A stretch of 5,758 nucleotides of DNA, from the NCBI GenBank assembly GCA_031263875.1, contig JAISEX010000058.1, positions 1 through 5,758 of the forward strand. The letters are read 5' to 3'. The notes below the pieces were generated by a model that was not told the DNA's origin, searched no databases, and saw only the letters and a list, made by a program, of their open reading frames with translations. Position numbers and translations under genes: made by a program. This DNA is from Eubacteriales Family XIII. Incertae Sedis bacterium. GTDB taxonomy: Bacteria; Bacillota; Clostridia; Peptostreptococcales; Anaerovoracaceae. Shown here piece by piece: positions 1 through 5,750 of the stretch (positions are counted from its first letter, which is position 1; each line of letters begins with the position of its first letter).

Positions 1-87
1 TGAGAATTAAACACGGCGCGCGGAAGCGCCCACGAAGAACGCGACGCATAGCCAGACGGCACGGTGAGAACGCTCACGTCATAGTCT

Positions 88-119
88 ACTCTCGCGTTTT
101 TTGATGTTTGCGCGAGAGT
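88..119. repeat. 9-bp perfect inverted repeat (hairpin)
   Basis: ACTCTCGCG at 88-96 is exactly complementary to CGCGAGAGT at 111-119, separated by 14 T-rich bases. A second short stem, AGTCTGG at 117-123 with CCGGACT at 128-134 (one G-T pair, TACG loop), shares bases 117-119, so the two stems could exclude each other in RNA. The T run lies in the loop rather than after the stem, which argues against an ordinary intrinsic terminator. Its role is unknown. Confidence 0.5.
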
Positions 120-170
120 CTGGTACGCCGGACTAAGGATAAACACGCGTTACACCTTGCCCGCCTTTTC

Positions 171-325
171 GCGCAAGGGATAGCAGCGGAAATACCGCAG
201 GCCGCCCACTAGATCGCTTGTTTTGTTCGTTGTGCTATGCTCTTTTACTCTGCCGCGCAGTTTTGTGAAACAGGCGACCGAGGAATTGGAGCGGATAGCC
301 CGGTGGGGCGCAGCCCCATGCGCCC
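171..325 (-). repeat. Left copy of a dispersed two-part repeat
   Basis: Read on the minus strand, this stretch begins with GGGCGCATGGGGCTG (325-311) and ends with GCTATCCCTTGCGC (184-171). The right edge of the window has the same two sequences in the same order on the plus strand: the 15-mer at 5507-5521 and GCTGTCCCTTGCGC at 5745-5758, with one mismatch in the second part. The DNA between the two parts differs between copies. Here the 15-mer lies in a perfect 7-bp hairpin, GGGCGCA at 306-312 with TGCGCCC at 319-325. The repeat family is not identified. Confidence 0.55.
311..325 (-). repeat. 15-bp dispersed repeat, copy A
   Basis: The plus strand reads CAGCCCCATGCGCCC. It is an exact inverted match to the copies at 2897-2911 and 5507-5521 and a direct match to the one at 2988-3002. 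It lies about 150 bases beyond the end of the PqqD-like gene, with its GGGCGC end facing that gene. Confidence 0.85.
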
Positions 326-473
326 GAATAAATATCCTGCGATTGTAAGCCATGGTCAAGTAACGTTTCAATCCGCGAGCAGAAACTCTCGACCTCGTGC
401 GAGATTTATGTAATTTCCCGCCGCGCAAGTCCCAGATTAAACCCTGATCCAAACCGTTGCGGCAGGACACCTT

Positions 474-821
474 TTATTTATAGTAAATCAGTTTATTGTT
501 CTTCAGCATTTTGAGGAACGTGGCGAGCCGATCCCAGACCGGCTCGATGGTTTCGCCGAATTCCGCGGACAGAAGGGCGCCGATATCGTAGACGGTGCGC
601 TTCCCGTCAAGGTGGCTCCAGACGAAGCTGCCGAATTCGTCGAGGTCAACGGTGAACGTTTCGGGAACGCGCGGCTTGACGCGCCGGATCAGACGGTCGA
701 GCGGGCTCATGCGCGGTATCACGATATGGCTGAGCCCGTCGTCCGTTACAGAGGAATGAAAATCCTGGTTTTGCGCCGGCGTCATGTCGAGCAGGTTTTT
801 TCCGCGGTGTGCCGTGCTCAT
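474..821 (-). CDS. PqqD-like small protein (RiPP recognition element fold)
   Basis: This 115-residue protein matches the PqqD pattern in its second half, roughly residues 55-114: a strand with DLDEFGSFVWSHLDG (59-73), then KRTVYDI and a helix with LLSAEFGE (83-90), and a final helix ending KMLKNNKLIYY. Residues 25-38 could form the beta strands that precede the helices, and about the first 24 look unstructured. In characterised relatives such as PqqD and the recognition domains of ribosomal-peptide pathways, this winged-helix-like fold holds the leader of a precursor peptide for a modifying enzyme, often a radical SAM protein. Neither a precursor nor an enzyme is visible here. The ATG overlaps the stop of the OPT transporter gene (ATGA), and I see no ribosome site of its own, so coupled translation is likely. 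Function with the transporter is inference. The family call is fairly good, the role is not known. The stop is TAA at 474-476. Confidence 0.75.
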   Translation of the reverse strand: MSTAHRGKNLLDMTPAQNQDFHSSVTDDGLSHIVIPRMSPLDRLIRRVKPRVPETFTVDLDEFGSFVWSHLDGKRTVYDIGALLSAEFGETIEPVWDRLATFLKMLKNNKLIYYK

Positions 822-2749
822 GCCGTTTGTTTTTTCTTACCGACGGAGCTGAAGTAGAGGTAGGCGCCGAGGGCGAGGAACAGTATGCTGCCGCCGATTT
901 GGAACGCTTCGTGGTGCGCCGCGCGGAATGCTTCCGGAATGGGGAGCACCAGCGGCACGTCAAAGACCGCGAACAGGGCGAGCACTATTCCCACGAGCCC
1001 TTCTCCGGCGATAAGGCCGGACGAAAACAGGATGCCGTTTTCCGCGCCACAGGTTTCCGCGTTTGCGCTGAGCGATTTCCGCCGGCGATCCACAGCGAGC
1101 CGTATCAAGCCGCCGACGATCAATGGCACCGAGAGATGTATCGGCAGGTACAGCCCTATCGCCACGGGAAGCACGGGTATTTTGACGAGAGCGAGCGCCA
1201 CGCCGATGCCGATGCCGACGATAATGAGCGGCCACGGCATGTTGTTGCCCATAACGCCTTCGACGACCATGCGCATCAAACCCGCCTGCGGCGCGGGCAG
1301 TTCCTTGGAACCGAAGCCCCACGCCTCGTTCAATATAATGAGGATCCCGCCGATGGCCAACGCAGCCGCGACGACGCCCAGAAGCTGTCCCGCCTGCTGT
1401 TTCCGCGGCGTTGCGCCGACGAGAAAGCCCGTCTTTAGATCCTGCGAGGTATCGCCGGCGATAGCCGATATGATGCAAATAACGCTGCCGACGGCTATGG
1501 TGGCTATCATGCCCGTCTGCCCGTCGTTGCCCGTCAGCTTGAACAGCGATGCCGTAATGAGAAGCGTCGCTATCGTCATGCCGGACACGGGGCTGTTTGA
1601 GCTGCCCACGATCCCCACGATGCGGGACGCCACCGTCGCAAAGAAGAAGCCGAATATCGCGATAATCAGGGCCCCGCCGATGCCGGTCGGGACTATCGGC
1701 GTCATTCCCATTACGAGAATTATAACGAGCGAGCCGATAATGATGAACTTATAGGGCAGATCCCTGTCCGTCCGCAAGCCGGACGCCTGGCCGGATTTTA
1801 TGTCCTTGTAATTCTGGACGGAATCCTTGACGGTACGCCCGCTAAGCGGGAGGCTCTGAATAAGGCTGAATATGCCGCCGAACGCGACGGCGCCCGCCCC
1901 GATGTAACGTATGTAATTTTCCCACAACGCCCAATGATCCATCTCCGCGACGGACACCGTTCCGGGGTAGATAATGGCATCGGCCAGCGAGCCGAATTCC
2001 GATATGATCGGCATGGCGACGAACCAGCCGATAACGCCGCCCGCGAGCATGTATGCGGAAATGCGCGCGCCGACGATGTAGCCGACGCCGAGCAGCGCCG
2101 GCAGTATGTCCGCGCCGATGCCCGTGCCTTTCAGACCCTTGATGCTCCAGTCCACTTCCGACGGGAACAGCTTGAGACCGTCCGCGATAAACTTGTAGAG
2201 CGCGCCCGCGCCGACCCCGATAAACGTCTTTTTCGCCTTGCTGCCGCCTTCCTCTCCCGCGAGCAGCACCTGAGCGCAGGCAGTTCCCTCGGGATACGGC
2301 AGGGTGCCGTGCTCCTTGACGATCAGCGCGCGCCGCAGCGGTATCATAAACAGCGTGCCGAGAATGCCGCCGAACAGCGCGATAGCCGATATCATCAGAT
2401 AACTCGGTTTGCCCATATCCCATTGCTGGTACCAGATAAACAGCGCGGGTATCGTAAAGATCGCGCCCGCCGCGAGCGATTCGCCCGCCGAGCCGATCGT
2501 CTGCACCATATTGTTTTCGAGAATGGAATCCCGTTTCAATATACCGCGCATAATGCCCATCGAGATTACCGCCGCCGGTATCGCGGCGCTCACGGTCATT
2601 CCCACGCGCAGCCCGAGATAGGCGTTCGCCGCGCCGAAAATGACGGCGAGCAGCACGCCCATAATAAGTGAAAACGGCGATAATTCCGGCAGTATCTTGT
2701 CCGCCGATATAAAAGGCCGAAAGCCTTCGTCTGTCTTTTCATCGTTCAC
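818..2749 (-). CDS. OPT-family oligopeptide transporter
   Basis: This 643-residue, strongly hydrophobic protein is an inner-membrane secondary transporter of the OPT superfamily, whose members move oligopeptides or metal chelates, usually with protons. Family-type segments appear in order: NAYLGLRVGMTVSAAIPAA (42-60), ENNMVQTIGSAGESLAAG (78-95), LPYPEGTACAQVL (150-162), GSSNSPVSGMTIATLL (382-397), AGDTSQDLKTGFLVGATP (431-448) and SSGLIAGEGLVGI (576-588). Many membrane spans are evident, and length is normal for bacterial members. It looks intact. The start is GTG at 2747-2749, supported by a perfect AGGAGG five bases upstream. A nearby ATG is out of frame. The stop, TGA at 818-820, overlaps the start of the PqqD-like gene, so the two form one operon. 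A candidate promoter and palindromic operator lie just upstream. The actual substrate (peptide, peptide-like compound or metal complex) cannot be read from the sequence. Confidence 0.93.
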   Translation of the reverse strand: MNDEKTDEGFRPFISADKILPELSPFSLIMGVLLAVIFGAANAYLGLRVGMTVSAAIPAAVISMGIMRGILKRDSILENNMVQTIGSAGESLAAGAIFTIPALFIWYQQWDMGKPSYLMISAIALFGGILGTLFMIPLRRALIVKEHGTLPYPEGTACAQVLLAGEEGGSKAKKTFIGVGAGALYKFIADGLKLFPSEVDWSIKGLKGTGIGADILPALLGVGYIVGARISAYMLAGGVIGWFVAMPIISEFGSLADAIIYPGTVSVAEMDHWALWENYIRYIGAGAVAFGGIFSLIQSLPLSGRTVKDSVQNYKDIKSGQASGLRTDRDLPYKFIIIGSLVIILVMGMTPIVPTGIGGALIIAIFGFFFATVASRIVGIVGSSNSPVSGMTIATLLITASLFKLTGNDGQTGMIATIAVGSVICIISAIAGDTSQDLKTGFLVGATPRKQQAGQLLGVVAAALAIGGILIILNEAWGFGSKELPAPQAGLMRMVVEGVMGNNMPWPLIIVGIGIGVALALVKIPVLPVAIGLYLPIHLSVPLIVGGLIRLAVDRRRKSLSANAETCGAENGILFSSGLIAGEGLVGIVLALFAVFDVPLVLPIPEAFRAAHHEAFQIGGSILFLALGAYLYFSSVGKKKQTA

Positions 2750-2754
2750 GATGT

Positions 2755-2760
2755 CCTCCT
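2755..2760 (-). promoter_or_regulatory. Strong ribosome binding site fixing the GTG start of the OPT gene
   Basis: On the minus strand AGGAGG is followed by five bases (ACATC) and then GTG. This is a consensus site at normal spacing and is the main reason for choosing the non-ATG start. Confidence 0.85.
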
Positions 2761-2772
2761 CCGTAAAATAAA

Positions 2773-2786
2773 TAACTTATAAGTTA
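2773..2786. promoter_or_regulatory. 14-bp perfect palindrome, possible operator
   Basis: TAACTTATAAGTTA reads the same on both strands. It lies in the leader of the OPT gene, between the candidate -10 (2795-2800) and the ribosome site (2755-2760), where a bound dimeric repressor could block transcription. The AT-rich composition raises the odds of chance, so the operator role is inference. No regulator gene is in the window. Confidence 0.45.
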
Positions 2787-2794
2787 ACCTATAT

Positions 2795-2824
2795 ATTTTA
2801 TCAGCAGGAGGGAGGATTGCGCAA
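2795..2824 (-). promoter_or_regulatory. Candidate promoter of the OPT/PqqD-like unit
   Basis: On the minus strand TGATAAAAT (2803-2795) has the form of an extended -10 (TG, one base, TAAAAT). A weak -35, TTGCGC (2824-2819), lies 18 bases upstream. Transcription would start near 2787-2789, just before the 14-bp palindrome. It is located by pattern only. Confidence 0.5.
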
Positions 2825-2896
2825 GGTGTTCCGGAAGAACGGGCGGCCGGTGCAGACTCGGTGAAGAAGTATTGCTGTATTCGATAATATTGGTGA

Positions 2897-3002
2897 GGGC
2901 GCATGGGGCTGTCCCGCAGTTGATTTTAGGTGACTTTGCGTAACGGAAAATATTGGTAATAACATAAATCGAAAGCTATTGAGAGGACAGCCCCATGCGC
3001 CC
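2897..3002. repeat. 106-bp element with 18-bp perfect terminal inverted repeats
   Basis: GGGCGCATGGGGCTGTCC at 2897-2914 is exactly complementary to the sequence at 2985-3002. The 70-base interior is AT-rich and has no open frame of note. The element fills most of the gap between the two operons and contains dispersed 15-mers B (2897-2911) and C (2988-3002). The size and ends suggest a small non-autonomous mobile element or a paired palindromic repeat. I see no convincing target duplication. Transcribed from the ABC operon it could fold into a long stem, but there is no T run after it, so I do not call it a terminator. Confidence 0.75.
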
Positions 3003-3046
3003 AAGCAAAAATGCGAACACGGAAAGTTTTGAGTGGCTATGCGCCT

Positions 3047-3814
3047 CTACTCCCGATCAATGATCTTATGCAAAAAAGTTTGGATGCGCGGGTTGTCGGG
3101 ATTTTGCAGGATGCCGTGGGGGTCGCCCTCGGCGATGATCTGGCCCTCGTCCATAAAGATGACGCGATCGGAGATTTCCGCCGCGAAGTTCATCTCGTGC
3201 GTAACGATAAGCATCGTAATGTGTTCTTTCGCGAGGTCCTTGATAACGCGCAGCACCTCGCCGATAAGCTCCGGGTCGAGGGCGGACGTCGGCTCGTCGA
3301 ACAGCATCAGTTCCGGCTCCATGGCGAGCGCCCGCGCGATGGCGACGCGCTGCTGCTGGCCGCCCGAAAGCTGGCCGGGATAGCTGTCCTTTTTATCGGA
3401 CAGGCCGACGCGCGCGAGCAGGGCGAGCGCTTTTTCCGTCGCTTCGTCCTTCGATAATTTCTTCACGTACACAGGCGCCTCGATCAGATTTTCGAGGACG
3501 GAACGGTGCGGAAAGAGATTAAAATTTTGAAATACCATGCCGATGCTCGTGGCGATTTGCTGTATTTCGGCGGCACTCGGATAGACGGATTTGCCCTCCG
3601 CGTCGGCTTTCGCGAGGAATGAGCCGGCTATCTCGATGCTGCCGCGCTCGGCCGTTTCGAGGTGATCGACGCACCGGAGCAGCGTGCTCTTGCCCGAACC
3701 CGACGGCCCGATAACGGACACGACTTCGCCGCGGTTCACCGAGAGGTCGATGCCCCGCAGCACGTGCAGTTTCCCGAAATATTTATGCAGTTTTTCTATC
3801 TTTAATACTTCCAT
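3047..3814 (-). CDS. Polar amino-acid ABC transporter, ATP-binding protein
   Basis: This 255-residue cytoplasmic ATPase would power the adjacent permease, working as a dimer. All the core elements are present: Walker A GPSGSGKST (36-44), Q-loop glutamine 96 in MVFQNFNLFPH, signature LSGGQQQR (149-156), Walker B LMLFDEP (169-175) with catalytic Glu174, D-loop SALD (177-180) and switch His206 in VTHEM. The FQNFNLFPH and THEMNFAAEISDRVIFMDEG stretches are characteristic of the GlnQ/HisP amino-acid group. Length is typical and the gene looks intact. It is the last gene of the operon, 13 bases after the permease stop, with no clear ribosome site, which suggests coupled translation. The stop is TAG at 3047-3049. 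The protein has no extra regulatory domain of the MetN type. The specific substrate cannot be judged from the ATPase. Confidence 0.96.
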   Translation of the reverse strand: MEVLKIEKLHKYFGKLHVLRGIDLSVNRGEVVSVIGPSGSGKSTLLRCVDHLETAERGSIEIAGSFLAKADAEGKSVYPSAAEIQQIATSIGMVFQNFNLFPHRSVLENLIEAPVYVKKLSKDEATEKALALLARVGLSDKKDSYPGQLSGGQQQRVAIARALAMEPELMLFDEPTSALDPELIGEVLRVIKDLAKEHITMLIVTHEMNFAAEISDRVIFMDEGQIIAEGDPHGILQNPDNPRIQTFLHKIIDRE

Positions 3815-3827
3815 CTTGTCAAGCCCG

Positions 3828-4490
3828 TTACTTGATTGAATAATACGCGAACCGCTTTTCGAGCCGCCGGAACAGCAAAATCACGATAAAGGTGAGCGCG
3901 AGGTAGATGCACGCGGCTATCACGAGGGCGGTAATATTGAAGTCGCGCGACATCACTTTCTGCGCGTTCCGCAAAATCTCCGTGATCGTGATGACGGAGC
4001 AGAGCGCCGTGTCCTTGATAAGGTTGATGGCCTCGTTCCCCATCGGCGGCAATATTATCTTGACCGCCTGCGGCAGAATAATGCGCCGCATCATGAGCCA
4101 ATGCGGCATGCCGAGCGCCTTCGACGCCTCGTATTGCCCCCGGCCGATCGACTGAATGCCCGCGCGGAATATCTCCGTAAAATAGGCCGCGTAGTTGAAC
4201 ACGAAAGTGAGCAGCGCGGCGGGCAGCGGTTCGAGCGATATCGCGCCGTTCGTCAGTATCGCCAGGCCGTAATACGTGAAAAACAGTTGCAGCAAAAGCG
4301 GCGTCCCGCGGAACACCCACGTGTAGATGCTTATCAGAAAACGCACGACGCGGAACCGGCTCAGCTTGCCGATGGCGCAGAGGATACCGATAGGAATCGA
4401 AAAGACGAGCGTTACGGCAAAGACCTGCAGCGTAACGCCCGCTCCCATTGCAATATAACCGACTATCTCCCGAGCATACGCTAAATCCAT
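3828..4490 (-). CDS. Polar amino-acid ABC transporter, permease (HisM/GlnP type)
   Basis: This 220-residue inner-membrane protein forms the amino-acid channel. Hydrophobic segments occur at about residues 10-40, 50-80, 88-107, 140-170 and 187-207. The family pattern FRGTPLLLQLFFTYYG (60-75) is present, and the cytoplasmic coupling loop that docks on the ATPase (EAA motif) is at about 121-140, with EASKALGM followed by RRIILPQA. NEAINLIKDTAL (152-163) is also typical. There is a single permease gene, so a homodimer is likely. The start follows the binding-protein stop by only two codons in the same frame (TAA GCC GCG ATG). There is no ribosome site in front, so translation probably depends on ribosomes ending the upstream gene. 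Stop is TAA at 3828-3830. The gene appears complete. Confidence 0.95.
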   Translation of the reverse strand: MDLAYAREIVGYIAMGAGVTLQVFAVTLVFSIPIGILCAIGKLSRFRVVRFLISIYTWVFRGTPLLLQLFFTYYGLAILTNGAISLEPLPAALLTFVFNYAAYFTEIFRAGIQSIGRGQYEASKALGMPHWLMMRRIILPQAVKIILPPMGNEAINLIKDTALCSVITITEILRNAQKVMSRDFNITALVIAACIYLALTFIVILLFRRLEKRFAYYSIK

Positions 4491-4496
4491 CGCGGC

Positions 4497-5366
4497 TTAT
4501 TTGAAATCCGCCGCTGTCAGACGCGCTACGTCGCGAATGACGATGTCGTTCCCGGCGCCGAACCACGGCTCGCTTATCTGCGCGGTCGTGCCGTCGGCTT
4601 TCAGCTCGTCGAGCGCCTTGTCGATAGCGTCGGCGAGAGCTTCCTCACCCTTGCGGCAGCCGATACCGAAGTATTCGTCGCCAAGCGATTCCTCGAGTAT
4701 CACAAACGTATCGGGGTTCTGCTTCATCACGTATTCGATCAGCACCTTGTCAACGGCGACCGCGTCAATGCGCGTGCTCGACTTCAAGTCGTTCAGCGCG
4801 TCCTGATAATCGTCATAGGTGCGAAGTTCTTTCAGCGATCCGCTAAATTCCGCGTCCGCATTGACGAGTTCTTCCGCGGCGCTGTCCGTCTGCACTCCGA
4901 CGGTTTTGCCCGCCAGCTCAGCCTTTGTCTTAATGGAAGAATCGGCGCGCACAACGAGGAATTGCTGGTTGTTCAGGTACGGCTTCGTAAAAGTCACCTG
5001 CTCTACGCGGTCCTTGAGTATCGAGTAACCGTTCCAGATAACGTCGATTTTCTTCGACTGTAATTCCGCCTCTTTGGTCGTCCAGTCGATCGGCTTGACC
5101 ACGAGTTTCACGTCGAGCTTATTCGCGACCGCCTGAGCAAGATCGATATCGAAACCGACGATCTGGCCGTTGTCGTCGAAGCCCATCGGCGGGAACGCGT
5201 CGTCGCAGCCGAGAATAAGCTCGCCCCGGTCCTGAATCGCTTTGAGCGAATTATCCGCGGACGTGTCGCCCTCGTCAGCGGCATCTTTATTCCCGCAGGC
5301 GGTAAACGCAAACAGCGCTGATATGGCAAACGCTATGGCCAATATTGAACATAATCTCTTTTTCAT
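4497..5366 (-). CDS. Polar amino-acid ABC transporter, substrate-binding lipoprotein
   Basis: This 289-residue protein captures the substrate outside the membrane. A basic, hydrophobic signal (MKKRLC...) leads to a lipobox-like FTAC with Cys24 as the probable lipid-anchored residue, followed by an acidic linker (about 25-40). The family 3 solute-binding domain spans about 49-270 and includes the signature GFDIDLA (71-77), IWNGYSI (110-116), TFTKPYL (125-131) and DAVAVDK (201-207). By analogy with HisJ and GlnH, Arg120 and Asp206 are placed to hold the carboxyl and amino groups of an amino acid. Which side chain is preferred cannot be told. The start ATG is preceded by CAGGGAGA at good spacing. 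It is the first gene of a three-gene operon with the permease and ATPase and appears intact. Confidence 0.95.
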   Translation of the reverse strand: MKKRLCSILAIAFAISALFAFTACGNKDAADEGDTSADNSLKAIQDRGELILGCDDAFPPMGFDDNGQIVGFDIDLAQAVANKLDVKLVVKPIDWTTKEAELQSKKIDVIWNGYSILKDRVEQVTFTKPYLNNQQFLVVRADSSIKTKAELAGKTVGVQTDSAAEELVNADAEFSGSLKELRTYDDYQDALNDLKSSTRIDAVAVDKVLIEYVMKQNPDTFVILEESLGDEYFGIGCRKGEEALADAIDKALDELKADGTTAQISEPWFGAGNDIVIRDVARLTAADFK

Positions 5367-5370
5367 ATAA

Positions 5371-5377
5371 TTCTCCC
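5371..5377 (-). promoter_or_regulatory. Ribosome binding site of the binding-protein gene
   Basis: On the minus strand AGGGAGA precedes the ATG at 5366 by four bases (ATTA... region). It is the only purine-rich site in front of a gene in this operon. Confidence 0.65.
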
Positions 5378-5416
5378 TGCTTTCCGTAGCCGTTATAATA
5401 AAATGATTGCTTTAGT

Positions 5417-5425
5417 ATTTTACCA
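5417..5425 (-). promoter_or_regulatory. Candidate extended -10 of the ABC operon
   Basis: The minus strand reads TGGTAAAAT, an extended -10 like the one in front of the OPT gene (TGATAAAAT). No good -35 is visible 16-18 bases further up (TACCCT lies there), which is tolerable for this promoter type. The leader would be about 45 bases long. It is located by pattern only. Confidence 0.45.
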
Positions 5426-5563
5426 TAGGAAAGCGGCAAAGGGTACCGTTAAAACCACCGGCGTGTTAATTTGTGCATTAATGTGGCGTGAACAGAGAAA
5501 TGCTCTGGGCGCATGGGGCTGCCCGAAATGATTTTGTTACTGAATCGTGGATCCAAGTGTCAT

Positions 5564-5686
5564 TAGAGTTGTAACGAAATTAGCTATTTTCCATATTGTG
5601 GCAACGAGTTGACCGCAAATCAGGTTGTCTTTACGCCATAATCGTTTACGTTTGTTGTACTTAATTTTAATTTCGTTACAACTCTA
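5564..5686. mobile_element. 123-bp MITE-like element with 19-bp perfect inverted ends
   Basis: TAGAGTTGTAACGAAATTA at 5564-5582 is exactly complementary to 5668-5686. The outermost bases are TA on both sides, as expected if a 17-bp inverted-ended element had duplicated a TA target, which is the habit of IS630/Tc1-mariner transposases. The 85-base interior is AT-rich and codes for nothing, so any movement would need a transposase encoded elsewhere. The family assignment is inference from the TA ends only. Confidence 0.6.
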
Positions 5687-5688
5687 TT

Positions 5689-5750
5689 GCGAGGAGCGAA
5701 GCAACGTTCGCTGCGCTCACTCCTCCGCTCGCGTTGCTCGCTTCGCTGTC
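5689..5750. repeat. Self-complementary GC-rich tail
   Basis: Several overlapping inverted repeats occur here. AGCGAA at 5695-5700 pairs with TTCGCT at 5707-5712 around a GCAACG loop. GAGGAG at 5691-5696 pairs with CTCCTC at 5720-5725. AGCGAAGCAACG at 5695-5706 also pairs with CGTTGC and TTCGCT in 5732-5747, apart from four extra bases. No coding pattern is seen. It may be a folded repeat unit that continues out of the window. Confidence 0.45.

Larger units (their letters stand above)
1..473. other. Gene-poor region downstream of the PqqD-like gene
   Basis: I see no convincing gene here. A minus-strand frame opens with GTG three bases after the preceding stop and runs from 470 to 150, but it is rich in Arg and Ser, has no recognisable domain, and runs through one copy of the dispersed 15-bp repeat (311-325), so I treat it as non-coding. 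Small inverted repeats crowd the left end: 15-19 with 26-30, 64-68 with 73-77, 88-96 with 111-119, and 117-123 with 128-134. Another lies at 387-391 with 400-404. No hairpin followed by a T run was found that would make a standard terminator for the 474-2749 unit. Confidence 0.6.

Noticed and set aside
150..470. Minus-strand open frame of 106 codons with a GTG start right after the PqqD-like gene
   Set aside because: Arg/Ser-rich with no domain, no ribosome site, and running through the dispersed 15-mer and the left repeat copy. It most likely reflects chance translation of repeat DNA.
885..1754. Plus-strand open frame of 289 codons
   Set aside because: Lies entirely antisense to the well-supported OPT gene, and its translation is low-complexity, rich in Pro, Thr, Ala and Met, with no family pattern.
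1934..2671. Plus-strand open frame of 245 codons opposite the OPT gene
   Set aside because: Antisense shadow rich in Arg, Asp and His, with no recognisable domain or ribosome site.
2886..2959. Near-repeat AATATTGGTGA (2886-2896) and AATATTGGTAA (2949-2959)
   Set aside because: Only 11 bases with one mismatch, AT-rich, and not placed at both edges of the 106-bp element, so it is not a target duplication and could be chance.
2897..3002. Bidirectional intrinsic terminator
   Set aside because: The inverted ends are separated by 70 bases and neither strand has a T run after the stem. A mobile or dispersed repeat explains it better.
3802..4566. Minus-strand open frame of 254 codons
   Set aside because: It is an out-of-frame reading of the permease gene, Arg/His-rich, while the permease frame has clear family motifs.
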